A stretch of 51,747 bases of DNA from the NCBI GenBank assembly GCA_946409435.1, contig CAMJWJ010000005.1, positions 1-51,747 on the forward strand. Reading direction: 5' to 3'. Position numbers and translations under genes: made by a program. Position 1 is the first letter of the stretch; each line of letters opens with the position of its first letter. Origin of the DNA: an uncultured Prevotella sp. (GTDB lineage: Bacteria; Bacteroidota; Bacteroidia; Bacteroidales; Bacteroidaceae). The notes beneath the pieces are model-generated. The model saw only the letters and a list, made by a program, of their open reading frames with translations, did no database searches and had not been told where the DNA came from. Positions 1 through 9,374 of this stretch are shown piece after piece.

Positions 1-93
1 AGTGGAGCAGGCCATGAAGCACCTTGAAGAACTATGATTAAGGAAATACGCTTTTTTCAATTCTGTTTTCATTGATACGCCAGAGGCATAGCA

Positions 94-1362
94 ATGACGC
101 ATCATTACGACTCTTCCGCATCGGGCTATATCTCGGATTCGTTCGAGGGCATCAGCCAGACGTTTACTGATGTGGAGATTCTGAGCACATCGGAAGTTAA
201 CGTCGTGGCTAAGGCTAAACGCTATGGGCGCTGGTGGCTGCTGAAAGGACTGCGCAAAGAGGTAGCAGCAGAAGCGGGCTATCAACAACGGCTACGCAAG
301 GAACTGGAGATACTGATGCTGCTGCAACATCCGAATGTGGTGGCGGCTTACGGCATAGAGGTTGTTGAAGGGCTGGGACGCTGCATCGTGATGGAGTATG
401 TCGATGGCGTGACACTCAAGGAGTGGCTGGCAGAAAAGCCTTCGCGCCGGATGAGGCTCAGGGTGATGCAGGAGATTGCGGATGCTGTGGCATATATCCA
501 TACGAAAGGCATCGTCCACCGCGACTTGAAACCCACGAACATCATCGTTACGGGCAACGGCAGGCATATGAAGCTGATTGACTTCGGACTGGCAGATACG
601 GACAGCCACACTATCCTGAAACAGCCCGCAGGGACGCCAGACTATATGTCGCCCGAACAGAGGCTAACGGCTGTGGCAGATAGTCGCAACGATATCTACA
701 GCATGGGCGTCATCATGCAGCAAATGGATTTAGGATGGCGTTACCGGTATATTATAAAAAGGTGTACGCTACCCATTGACCGCCGTTATCAGCAGGTGGA
801 GGAACTGCAACAGGCTATCGTATCGACGGAAGGACGTTTCAAGAGATTGATAGCTTGGTTAGGGGGGGTGCTGATCATGCTTCTCCTACTGCTGATAGGC
901 CTGCAAATGCAGCGAAGCAAGGAGCAAGACGAGAGACTGGAGCAGCTGAAAGCATCCTACCAGCAGGAGCAGAGGGAGCAACGCCAGCAAATCAGACAGC
1001 TGACGGACTCGACAACGGTGCTGGGCAACTACAACCAACAACTGAGAGAGAAGGAAGCGGCAATAGTGGCGAAAAGGCGGAAAGTTCAAGATGCCATTGT
1101 AAAGGGCAAAGTCATCATAGACCGCACTATGAGGCAGACGAACATCGACCAGCACCTGGACACGCTGACCAACATGCTCTATATGTGGAGTGACTTTTCA
1201 TACAGAAGTCAGTCGGGCGAAAGAGCCATTGAGCGCTATATGCAGCAAATCAACGCCTCGTTCAGCGAATCCGAGAAGGACGAAATAAGAAGCGCCCTGG
1301 CTCAACATAATAGTGATATCGTCACCCAATGGAGAAACAAAATAGTCAATCTATGCAAATGA
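94..1362 (+). CDS. Hanks-type serine/threonine protein kinase with TM segment and C-terminal extracytoplasmic coiled-coil region
   Basis: Kinase motifs HRDLKPTN, DFGLAD, GTPDYMSPEQ; TM stretch LIAWLGGVLIMLLLLLIGLQM; Q/E-rich coiled coil after it. Confidence 0.92.
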   Translation: MTHHYDSSASGYISDSFEGISQTFTDVEILSTSEVNVVAKAKRYGRWWLLKGLRKEVAAEAGYQQRLRKELEILMLLQHPNVVAAYGIEVVEGLGRCIVMEYVDGVTLKEWLAEKPSRRMRLRVMQEIADAVAYIHTKGIVHRDLKPTNIIVTGNGRHMKLIDFGLADTDSHTILKQPAGTPDYMSPEQRLTAVADSRNDIYSMGVIMQQMDLGWRYRYIIKRCTLPIDRRYQQVEELQQAIVSTEGRFKRLIAWLGGVLIMLLLLLIGLQMQRSKEQDERLEQLKASYQQEQREQRQQIRQLTDSTTVLGNYNQQLREKEAAIVAKRRKVQDAIVKGKVIIDRTMRQTNIDQHLDTLTNMLYMWSDFSYRSQSGERAIERYMQQINASFSESEKDEIRSALAQHNSDIVTQWRNKIVNLCK

Positions 1363-1919
1363 TACCCTACGGACAGCTACGCACCGATATTGAGACAGCC
1401 CTGAAGAAGAAGCTTCAGACGCCGAAGGACTTTGAATTCCTGCGAGAGCGCATCTATGCACGACTGCACATCCTGGTCAGCCGCACCACGCTGATGCGAC
1501 TGTGGGGATATGTCGATGAAGACGTGAAGCCCAGAAAGGCAACGCTCGACATCCTGTCGCATTTCTTAGGCTATGAGGATTGGGACGCATACTGCCAGAA
1601 CAGCCGCCTGCCCAAGGAGCAGCAGAGTGCCCCTGTCATGAGCCGACGCCTGAGTGTTGCCAACGAGTTGGTGAGCGGCGACCGGCTGCGACTGACATGG
1701 CAGCCCGACAGAACCTGCGACGTCAAATACTTAGGCGATCAGCGTTTTGTCGTAACGGCATCGGAGAACACGCGGTTGCGTGAGGGCGACACCTTTGAGT
1801 GCAGCCTCATCATAGAAGGCGAGCCTTTGTATCTCGACAACCTGAAACAGGGCGAGCAACCAGCCATTGCCTACGTCTGCGGAAAGAAGACAGGGGTATT
1901 CTTTGAATACAAAAGGTGA
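1359..1919 (+). CDS. Conserved hypothetical protein coupled to the kinase gene
   Basis: ATGA overlap: ATG at 1359-1361 overlaps kinase stop TGA 1360-1362; ORF track starts earlier (1329) but the ATGA start is more likely. Confidence 0.65.
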   Translation: MIPYGQLRTDIETALKKKLQTPKDFEFLRERIYARLHILVSRTTLMRLWGYVDEDVKPRKATLDILSHFLGYEDWDAYCQNSRLPKEQQSAPVMSRRLSVANELVSGDRLRLTWQPDRTCDVKYLGDQRFVVTASENTRLREGDTFECSLIIEGEPLYLDNLKQGEQPAIAYVCGKKTGVFFEYKR

Positions 1920-2125
1920 AACACGGGCAATTCGGCAAATAATTTGCCTCACTGGGAAATGTAAGGTTTTCTTCTGACGAGCCGTACTCTCGAAGGTGCG
2001 AGGATATGTGAGCGCTAGTTTAGTATGTCTGCAGAAAGTGTTATTGTGCAATCTGCGCCTCCTGCTCACGTACTTGTTCGCGCCATTTTTTACGAGCATC
2101 TATCATCTGCTGGAAAGCTTTAGTC

Positions 2126-2161
2126 AAAAAAGGAACGGGCCAAATGGCTCGTTCCTTTTTT
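2126..2161. terminator. Intrinsic bidirectional terminator hairpin
   Basis: aaaaaaggaacgggcc-aaat-ggctcgttcctttttt between convergent genes. Confidence 0.8.
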
Positions 2162-2181
2162 GATTGTTGTTGTGAGCTGGC

Positions 2182-2805
2182 TTAGAAGAGGTAGGCAGCA
2201 GAGATCTGCCATGAGTTCGTCTTCATCTTGCCAGTAAAGATGTCGGTAGCTGTGCTGGTAACAGCGCCTACTCCGAAGTCACCTGTCTTGCCGAGGGCGA
2301 AGTTATAGTTGACGGTGGCCTGGAGATGACCGAGGATGGTAGCACCGATACCTACGTTGGCACTCAGGTTGCTGCTCTTCAGCGTCCATCCACCAACAAC
2401 ATTCTGGGCGTTGTTGAAGGTAAACGACTTGTCCTTGCTGCCCAGATTGAAGCCAAACTGCGGACCGGCAAAGGCGAACAGGTTGACCACGCTGCTGAGA
2501 CCTATGCCATAACGGACGTTGATAGGAACCTGAATCGACTGAACCTTAATGCTCTTGTCGGCACCTTCTACATCCATGTTACGCTGGTCGTACAGCGCAG
2601 AAGCGTCAAAGCTGAGACCTACTACAGGAAGTGTGTATTTCACCGTAGGGCCAACAAAGAAACCGGCCTTGTTCTTCAAGGCATCCTTGGCGTTGCCAGT
2701 CACTTTGGTCAGGTTGAGACCACCCTTCAAGCCAAACTGAAACTGGGCCTGTGAGGGTATTGCCATGGCAGCCATCATCACGAAAAGCACAAAAATCTTC
2801 TTCAT
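2182..2805 (-). CDS. Outer membrane beta-barrel protein (PorT-like family)
   Basis: Signal peptide MKKIFVLFVMMAAMAIPSQAQ, FGLKGGLNLTK, C-terminal aromatic; start moved to the MKK codon. Confidence 0.75.
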   Translation of the reverse strand: MKKIFVLFVMMAAMAIPSQAQFQFGLKGGLNLTKVTGNAKDALKNKAGFFVGPTVKYTLPVVGLSFDASALYDQRNMDVEGADKSIKVQSIQVPINVRYGIGLSSVVNLFAFAGPQFGFNLGSKDKSFTFNNAQNVVGGWTLKSSNLSANVGIGATILGHLQATVNYNFALGKTGDFGVGAVTSTATDIFTGKMKTNSWQISAAYLF

Positions 2806-2930
2806 AATTCTATCTTTTAGTGTGTTAATACTTTGTTTTCTGTTGGCAAATTTACAAATAATAATTGAAATAACCAACGATTCTGACACATTTTTTTATA
2901 ATTCGCACCACTTTTTAACTTTTAGCGCGA

Positions 2931-4097
2931 TTAATGGCGCTCTCGGCGCACGGAAATACGACCGCTGCCAGACGACGAACTGCTGCGCTGGCGCACCCGC
3001 TTGGGCTTCTTGGCCTTGGTGGCCTTCTGCTCGACGGCCTCCTCGTTGGCGGCATTGTCCTGAGCGTCTTCAGCCTGCTCGCCCTTGCCCTTACGGCTGC
3101 GGCGTGACTTCTTGCCCGACTTGGCAGCCTGAGCCTTCTTGGCAGCGGCAGCTATGGAGTCCTTGCGCTCTTGGTCACCGAAGAGGTTCTTCTCAAAGGC
3201 GGTTAGCTCGTTCTCTATCTTCTGCTGCTCCTTGGCCATGGCAGAGTCGGTAGGACAGTACTGGGCCAGCGTACGGCCGAGCATGTTGTTGGTCTTGTAG
3301 ATCTTACCCTCGTAGCGGTTCAGCGTGAAGAAGTCCTCCATCGACATGGTGGCGGCATTGTTCAGGTTAGACGTCATGACCGTCTGCCGACCGAGGTATG
3401 GAGCCAGGTCGCTGTACTTTACCCAGAAGAGTGGGTACTTCGAGGCCTCGCCGCCAAAGTCATCCTCGCGCATCATGACGGGACAGACGGCCAGCACCTT
3501 GCGGCGGAACGACGAGTTCGCCTGGTCGTAATAGGCACTCTCCTTCAGGTAGTACAGCTTGACCTCTGCAGAAGGGATGTCGCTGTTGTCGACACGCAGC
3601 TTGCCGTCCTTCTCTTCGTAGTAGATGTGGAAGTTGTCGAGGATGGTCTTGATCTGCACGCGGGCTGAGTCGGTGAACGACTCGTTGCCGTCAAGGCGGT
3701 ATTCATAGACGGGGATGTAGTTGTTCAGGGCCAGCTTGAAGACGTAGGTGAACAGGTTCACCTGACGGTCCATCGGCTCCACGGGATAGTAGAGGCCGCC
3801 ATTGGCATCCTGGCTCAGGTCTATCTCGCGGTAGATGTCGCGTCGCCATACCACGTCCTCGGGCATGTCGAGCGATGTGGGAAACATCAGCTTGGCACGC
3901 ATCGACACACCCTGGTTCTGGTTCTGTGTCTGCTTCCGCTGCTGAGCCTGCTGCTGAGCCTGCTGGCGACGAGCTTTCGGCTGAGCCTGTACGGCAGAAA
4001 TGAAGAATAAAGAATGAAGAATGAAGAATGCTGCGCACAGTAACATCCTTGACACACTCAGACATTCATTCTTTCGCTTATCGATATTCGTTGTCAT
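2931..4097 (-). CDS. gldN: Type IX secretion system protein GldN/PorN
   Basis: Position after gldM; VWRRDIYREIDL, NxxxYPV, VKYSDLAPYL motifs; basic C-terminal tail. Confidence 0.9.
   Translation of the reverse strand: MTTNIDKRKNECLSVSRMLLCAAFFILHSLFFISAVQAQPKARRQQAQQQAQQRKQTQNQNQGVSMRAKLMFPTSLDMPEDVVWRRDIYREIDLSQDANGGLYYPVEPMDRQVNLFTYVFKLALNNYIPVYEYRLDGNESFTDSARVQIKTILDNFHIYYEEKDGKLRVDNSDIPSAEVKLYYLKESAYYDQANSSFRRKVLAVCPVMMREDDFGGEASKYPLFWVKYSDLAPYLGRQTVMTSNLNNAATMSMEDFFTLNRYEGKIYKTNNMLGRTLAQYCPTDSAMAKEQQKIENELTAFEKNLFGDQERKDSIAAAAKKAQAAKSGKKSRRSRKGKGEQAEDAQDNAANEEAVEQKATKAKKPKRVRQRSSSSSGSGRISVRRERH
3998..4030. repeat. Degenerate 7-bp array (aaatgaa gaataaa gaatgaa gaatgaa gaatg) inside gldN
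   Basis: Direct reading; reverse strand encodes FFILHSLFFI of the GldN signal peptide. Confidence 0.85.
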
Positions 4098-4174
4098 AGT
4101 CTCGTATATTATATTTTATAATAGTTTCGTATATTATAATTGTTGTTTCTTTTCTGTTTAGAATGGCAGAAGCA

Positions 4175-4200
4175 AATTCTTCATTCTTCATTCTTCATTT
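4175..4200. repeat. 7-bp tandem array (attcttc x3) at the gldM 3' end
   Basis: Direct reading; gldM stop TGA lies inside the array. Confidence 0.85.
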
Positions 4201-5760
4201 CACGATGACCTCCATCGAGGTGTTCAGCTTACGCTGTATGCCGTCGGGGCCGGTGGCCGTTACGCGGGTGATGTAGAAGCGCTTGTTGCGTTGCAGCTTG
4301 CGGAAGGTGTCCTTCTGGCGGGCCGAGAAATTGGCACCGTCGCTGACCATGGGTACGGCATTACCCATGTTGTCGAAGAAGACGGTCTCGAAGCTATGTA
4401 CCTTGAAGGCAATGTCGAGAATGCCGTCGTCGATGGCAGCACCGATGCCGTCGATGACCATCAGCTGGGCCTTCGACAGACCGCCACCCTTGTAGCGAAG
4501 CGGGTTGCCCTGCTCATCCTTCATGGCGATGTATGGAGTGGGGTCGGGCAGACGGCGCACACGGAACGTGAACTGACCCATCTGCTGGGCACGGCCCGTG
4601 TTGGTGCTGGTCACCGTGATGGTGACGTTCTGCCCTACAGCCGTCGGACGGGCGATGTAGCGGCCGGGGCCTACGGGCTGCAACGTGCCGCCGGTCATGG
4701 TGGCCTGTACCTTGTTGACAGGTACGCCCGGCACCGAGACGCTCAGCGGGTTGGAGTAGCCGGCATACAGCACGTTCATGAGGTCGGCCGATACAGTGGC
4801 CGACGGGTCTACCACGGTGTATTTCTGCTCAAACTCGCGCTTCAGTAGTTCACCGTTACCATTCTCTACCTGTATGTAGCCTGTCAGCGTGAAGTCGCCC
4901 GTACGTCCTGTGACGGTCTCGTAGAGCCCGTCGGGCAGGTTCATCTCCTTGCCGCCGATGAATATCTGCGGCTGTTGAGTGGTGTCGACAGCAGCCATGA
5001 CGATGCGTGCCGAGAACTTGTCGCCACGTACGATGGTCTGCGAGTTGGGAATGACGAAGGCATTCAGCGCGTTGACACGGATATCCTTCACGTCGATGTT
5101 GCTCACCAGTGTGTGAAGTACGGCACCTTCGGCATAGCGCACGTCGTTCTGCAACTTAGAGAGCAGGGTGACTGCGGCTGCCGTAGGCATCGACTCGAAC
5201 AGGTATTCCTGCCAGTTCTTGCCCATGGCCTGAGCGTCCTTGGGTATTTCGGTAGTCAGGTTCGAGGCTATCAGCTTCTTCTGGTTGTAGTCGGTCACCA
5301 TGCCGAGCAGCGCTACCCTGTACTTGTTGATGGCGTCGTACAGCTCCTTGCCACGGCCGCGACCGGGAGCCAGCATCACCTGTGTGGCAGCCTCCAGGTC
5401 CTCCTTGTTGCGGATGTTGCGCACGTCGCCGTCCTTTCCGTCAGCCTCCTTTACGATAGCCAGTTTCAGCTCGTCGGCCAGATTGTAGAGGTGGTTGCTC
5501 ATCTCTTTCACCTTCTGCGACTTGTCGTACCATTGTTTCACCTTCTGAGGGTTCTTCTTCATCTGTACGGCAAAGTCGTCATATATGGCCAGGTTCTCCT
5601 TGGTGGCGTTGACGGTAGTACGCTTCAGGCTTTCCTCAACCAGCGAGAAACCATTGAGCACCTCGGTCGAGACGTTCAATGCCAGCATGGCCATCAGTAC
5701 GACGTACATCAGGTTGATCATCTTCTGGCGGGGAGAAACCGGTCTTTTCTTGATTGCCAT
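4195..5760 (-). CDS. gldM: Type IX secretion system protein GldM/PorM
   Basis: MAIKKRPVSPRQKMINLMYVVLMAMLALNVSTEVLNGF N-terminus typical of GldM; neighbours gldL and gldN. Confidence 0.95.
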   Translation of the reverse strand: MAIKKRPVSPRQKMINLMYVVLMAMLALNVSTEVLNGFSLVEESLKRTTVNATKENLAIYDDFAVQMKKNPQKVKQWYDKSQKVKEMSNHLYNLADELKLAIVKEADGKDGDVRNIRNKEDLEAATQVMLAPGRGRGKELYDAINKYRVALLGMVTDYNQKKLIASNLTTEIPKDAQAMGKNWQEYLFESMPTAAAVTLLSKLQNDVRYAEGAVLHTLVSNIDVKDIRVNALNAFVIPNSQTIVRGDKFSARIVMAAVDTTQQPQIFIGGKEMNLPDGLYETVTGRTGDFTLTGYIQVENGNGELLKREFEQKYTVVDPSATVSADLMNVLYAGYSNPLSVSVPGVPVNKVQATMTGGTLQPVGPGRYIARPTAVGQNVTITVTSTNTGRAQQMGQFTFRVRRLPDPTPYIAMKDEQGNPLRYKGGGLSKAQLMVIDGIGAAIDDGILDIAFKVHSFETVFFDNMGNAVPMVSDGANFSARQKDTFRKLQRNKRFYITRVTATGPDGIQRKLNTSMEVIVK

Positions 5761-5817
5761 CTTGGTATTTTACAATTTGACGATTTACTATTTGGATTTG
5801 TTTACCGATAAGAGAAA

Positions 5818-6777
5818 CTAAGGATTCTGTGGAGCGACGGGCATGCGTACTTGCATGGCCTCTATCATACGGGCATATATCCTGTTCAGTTCCTGTATCT
5901 GCTCGGCCATGTGGCGCGTCTGTTCGTTGATCTCGTCGATGGTGGAGATTTGCGACGAGGCACTCTTCAGCTGCATCTCGTAGACGCGGCTAATGCCTGT
6001 CAGCGTACGGTTCAGGTTCTCCATCTCCTCGGAGTCGCGCGTCAGCCGCTGACTCTGCTCGGACACCTGTGTCAGCATCTCGGTCAGACGGTTCAGCTCG
6101 TCGATATAGTTCGAGGTAGCCTCCTTCAGCTCCTCGCCCATGGGCAGCGTCTCGGGCTGCTGGACAGCTTGCTCGCCGCCGGCAACACCTGCGACCACAG
6201 GTCCGCCAATGACTCCGCCGCCGAAGCTGATGGTACCACCGGCAGGAACCTCGCCACCTTCCGTGGCAACAGCCTCACCGTCAGTGCCTGCACCACCGCC
6301 AATGACAATGGTTCCGCCACCTCCGCCGATGACACCGCCTCCGCCGATGACTCCGCCACCGCCGATGACACCGCCACCGCCGATAACTCCGCCGCCACTG
6401 ACAGCAGCACCGTCGCCGATGACATCCCCGTCACCGCTTACCGATTCACCTCCGCCGATGACAGGAGCACCGCCGCCAACAACTACCGGGGCAACATGGG
6501 CGCCCTCTTCGCCGACATGGATGTCGAGGTCCATGCCGTCGGTCGTCTTGTCGAACGGACGGTCGAAGGCCGACAGGAAGAACACAAATACCTCGGTGCC
6601 CATTCCTAAGAACAGGAAGAAGTTAGCACCAGGCAGGTGGGTCAGCTTGAAGAGCGTACCCAGAATCACAATAGAGGCACCCCATGAGTAGGCATAGTTC
6701 AGGAACGTCTGTCCGGGGACACTGTCCATCCACTTCTGCAAGCGATAGACGACATTCAGTTTGCTGTATCGAGTCAT
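5818..6777 (-). CDS. gldL: Type IX secretion system protein GldL/PorL with Gly/Val-rich linker
   Basis: Two N-terminal TM segments, C-terminal coiled coil, operon position. Confidence 0.92.
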   Translation of the reverse strand: MTRYSKLNVVYRLQKWMDSVPGQTFLNYAYSWGASIVILGTLFKLTHLPGANFFLFLGMGTEVFVFFLSAFDRPFDKTTDGMDLDIHVGEEGAHVAPVVVGGGAPVIGGGESVSGDGDVIGDGAAVSGGGVIGGGGVIGGGGVIGGGGVIGGGGGTIVIGGGAGTDGEAVATEGGEVPAGGTISFGGGVIGGPVVAGVAGGEQAVQQPETLPMGEELKEATSNYIDELNRLTEMLTQVSEQSQRLTRDSEEMENLNRTLTGISRVYEMQLKSASSQISTIDEINEQTRHMAEQIQELNRIYARMIEAMQVRMPVAPQNP

Positions 6778-6783
6778 TGTTGT

Positions 6784-6850
6784 TATTCGGTTTTACGATG
6801 TTTCGTTATTTCGTGTTATCGACATTCCCGTGTTACGGCATGTCGTGTCA
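6784..6850. repeat. Degenerate 8-bp CG-phased array filling the gldK-gldL spacer
   Basis: CG dinucleotides at 6788, 6796, 6804, 6812, 6820, 6836, 6844. Confidence 0.75.
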
Positions 6851-8362
6851 CTTTTTCTTTCCCTTCTTGGTCTTCACCTTGTCACTCGTGGTGTTGGCCA
6901 GCGAACGTACACAGCGGAAACCAATGTACGAACGGGGCTGGTTCTGATACTCGTACGAGCGCCAGGCAGAGCGGATATACGACTCAGGGTCTTTCCACGA
7001 ACCGCCACGTACGCTCTTCTTCTTCAGCCTGTAGGGGTCTTCCTTGGCGGCGTTGTAGCTCAGCTGTGGGTTGATGTCGTTCATGGCCTGCACACCAGCC
7101 TCGGTATAGATGGTGCTGCACCACTCAGCCACGTTGCCGGCCATGTCGTATAGTCCGTTGCTGTTGGCACTGTAGATGCCTGTGCGGCTGGTGATGAGGT
7201 TGCCGTCTTTGGTGTAGTTGCCGTTGTCGGGCTTGAAGTTGGCGTAGAAACAGCCGTTGCCGCTGGCCACGTCTTCATTGTCCCAAGGGAACTCGTTCTG
7301 GTCCTTGCCGCGGGCAGCATACTCCCACTCTGCCTCTGTCGGCAGGCGGTAGCGCTGCACATAGCGTGCTGCCGGACCCAGACCGCGCAGCAGGTACTCC
7401 GTGCGCCAGGCGCAGAAGGCGTTGGCCTGCTCCCACGTCACACCCACTACAGGATAGTCGTTATAGGATGCGTTAGAGAAGTAGTAGCGCATATAGCCCT
7501 CGTTCTCTGCATTGGGGAAGTCGTTCACCCAACAGGTCGTGTCGGGATAGATGTTTACGATGTAGGTGTTCAGGAAGTCATACGGACCAGTGTACTGACG
7601 GTTGATCGTCTCGCGGACAATCTTGCCTTCGTCGTTGATGTACGCCGTATCCTTGGAAATCCATATCTCCTCGTTGGGGTTAGGGCGTATGTCGGTATTG
7701 AGGATACGCTCTTCGGGGTCAGGGCGGTATTTGCGCTTGGCAGCCTCGGTGTAGTCGTAAATCTCGTAGCGGAAGTTCATCTGACGCCAGTCAAGCATCT
7801 TCTCGCCAGTGACGGGATTGGTGACATACAGGCTCTCGAAAGCACGCTGCTCGTCCTCGTTGGGCTTCTTGGGTAGCGCTTTCTTCCAGTTCAGGTGAGG
7901 CTTGATAGGGTCGCCGTTCTTGTCTTCTTCAATTTTGTAGGTCTCGTCGCCGCCGTATGCGGGGTCAGCCAGACGCTCGCGGAGAATGGAGTCGCGGACG
8001 TAGTTGACGAACTGGCGGTACATCGAGTTGGTCACCTCATGCTCGTCCATCCAGAATCCCTCGACGGAGATGTCACGTACGGGTGTCTGTTTGCCCCACA
8101 GCGAGTCCTGCTGCTCAATACCCATTTTCAAGTGGCCGCGCTTGATGAGCGTCATGCCGTAGGGTGCCGGTTCGCTGAAGGCACGACCGCTGACACCCGT
8201 TACCTCGCCGCCTGCAGACGACACATGCTTGCCGCCGAAACAGCTTGTCAGGAGAACGGTAACCAGGACCCACCCCCAAACCCTTCCGCACAGGAAGGGG
8301 CTATGGTTGGCCCCTGTCGTTGTTGCTATACTTCGCATCATATTACTTATCCTCATATACAT
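6848..8362 (-). CDS. gldK: Type IX secretion system lipoprotein GldK/PorK (FGE-sulfatase/SUMF1-like domain)
   Basis: Lipobox-like VLLTSC; RLPTEAEWEYAARG, WCSTIY, VRGGSWKD, IGFRCVRS motifs. Confidence 0.94.
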   Translation of the reverse strand: MYMRISNMMRSIATTTGANHSPFLCGRVWGWVLVTVLLTSCFGGKHVSSAGGEVTGVSGRAFSEPAPYGMTLIKRGHLKMGIEQQDSLWGKQTPVRDISVEGFWMDEHEVTNSMYRQFVNYVRDSILRERLADPAYGGDETYKIEEDKNGDPIKPHLNWKKALPKKPNEDEQRAFESLYVTNPVTGEKMLDWRQMNFRYEIYDYTEAAKRKYRPDPEERILNTDIRPNPNEEIWISKDTAYINDEGKIVRETINRQYTGPYDFLNTYIVNIYPDTTCWVNDFPNAENEGYMRYYFSNASYNDYPVVGVTWEQANAFCAWRTEYLLRGLGPAARYVQRYRLPTEAEWEYAARGKDQNEFPWDNEDVASGNGCFYANFKPDNGNYTKDGNLITSRTGIYSANSNGLYDMAGNVAEWCSTIYTEAGVQAMNDINPQLSYNAAKEDPYRLKKKSVRGGSWKDPESYIRSAWRSYEYQNQPRSYIGFRCVRSLANTTSDKVKTKKGKKK

Positions 8363-8391
8363 ATATATATTATCAGTACTATTCTTCTTCT

Positions 8392-9348
8392 TTAGAGCAG
8401 TCTTACGCTCTGGTGACGGTTACGCCCTTTCTTCTGAAAGTTCAGCTCTGTCTGGTAGCCCACAAACAGTTCGTGAGAACCGTTGCCAATCTTCAGCACC
8501 GAGGTGTAAAACTCGTAGCTGTAGCCCAGTGTCACGCCGTGGAAGTTGCCGCCGATGATTGCTGTCACGCTGTTAGTCGGACTGTAGGCCACGCCACCGT
8601 ACAGCATCTTGTTGTCGTGCGTGTACTTCAGCCGAGCTGTCACGTCAACCCTATAGGCCGTGCCGTCGTAGTGCGCCAACACAGAGGGATGTATTGTAAG
8701 AAACGGATTTCTCAGCTTAATATTGTATCCACCCGTCAAATAATACACTCGGCTGATGTCGTAGATGGTGCGGTCGCCAAGTTCCACGGTAGGTGCTGTG
8801 GCGTGCAGCACCGAGAATCCGGCATACCAGTTGCGGCGCTTGTAGTAGACACCGGCAGAGAGGTCGACCGTCATGCCCGTCTCGTCACCCTGTCCAAAGG
8901 CAGGGTCGCTTGACTGCTCCAGATCAAGGCCTGAGCCTTTGAACTTCTCGCTGAGCATACCGAGCTGTATGCCTACGCTGATAGTTCCCCCCAGCAGGTT
9001 GTGCTTGTAGGCGTACTGTAATGCCAGTTTCTGATGGGTGAAAAGACCTATCTGGTCGTTCATGAGCTGTAAACCCACGCCGTGATAGTTGTTCAGGAAG
9101 AAAAGCGGCATGTCGGCGCCGATGTACATGGTGCGTGGATTGTGCTCAAAGCCCGTCAGCGTCATGTCGTAGGCTCCAGTGATGTTAATCATCGATTCCT
9201 TTCCGACAGCAGCAGGGTTGAACGAAGGCTCCATTGCCCAGTAGTGGGCAAAGGACGGCTCTTGCTGGGCTTTTGCGCTGACAAGCACCTGCAAGGCAAT
9301 GACTAATATGGCGATTCTATGTTTAAACACTTTGTATATAACGGACAA
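8392..9348 (-). CDS. porP: T9SS type B membrane protein PorP/SprF
   Basis: QQEPSFAHYWAMEPSFNPAAVGKESMINITGAY start, beta-barrel; first T9SS gene of the run. Confidence 0.92.
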   Translation of the reverse strand: MSVIYKVFKHRIAILVIALQVLVSAKAQQEPSFAHYWAMEPSFNPAAVGKESMINITGAYDMTLTGFEHNPRTMYIGADMPLFFLNNYHGVGLQLMNDQIGLFTHQKLALQYAYKHNLLGGTISVGIQLGMLSEKFKGSGLDLEQSSDPAFGQGDETGMTVDLSAGVYYKRRNWYAGFSVLHATAPTVELGDRTIYDISRVYYLTGGYNIKLRNPFLTIHPSVLAHYDGTAYRVDVTARLKYTHDNKMLYGGVAYSPTNSVTAIIGGNFHGVTLGYSYEFYTSVLKIGNGSHELFVGYQTELNFQKKGRNRHQSVRLL

Positions 9349-9374
9349 CTGGCAATTTTATTGTGTCAATATGT

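Noticed and set aside
6140-6691. 183-aa proline-rich ORF on + strand (PPPPMTPPPPMT)
   Set aside because: Antisense of the Gly/Val-rich gldL linker; composition artefact.
6848-8362. Sulfatase-maturing enzyme
   Set aside because: The FGE-like domain is that of GldK; lipoprotein signal and operon context support T9SS.
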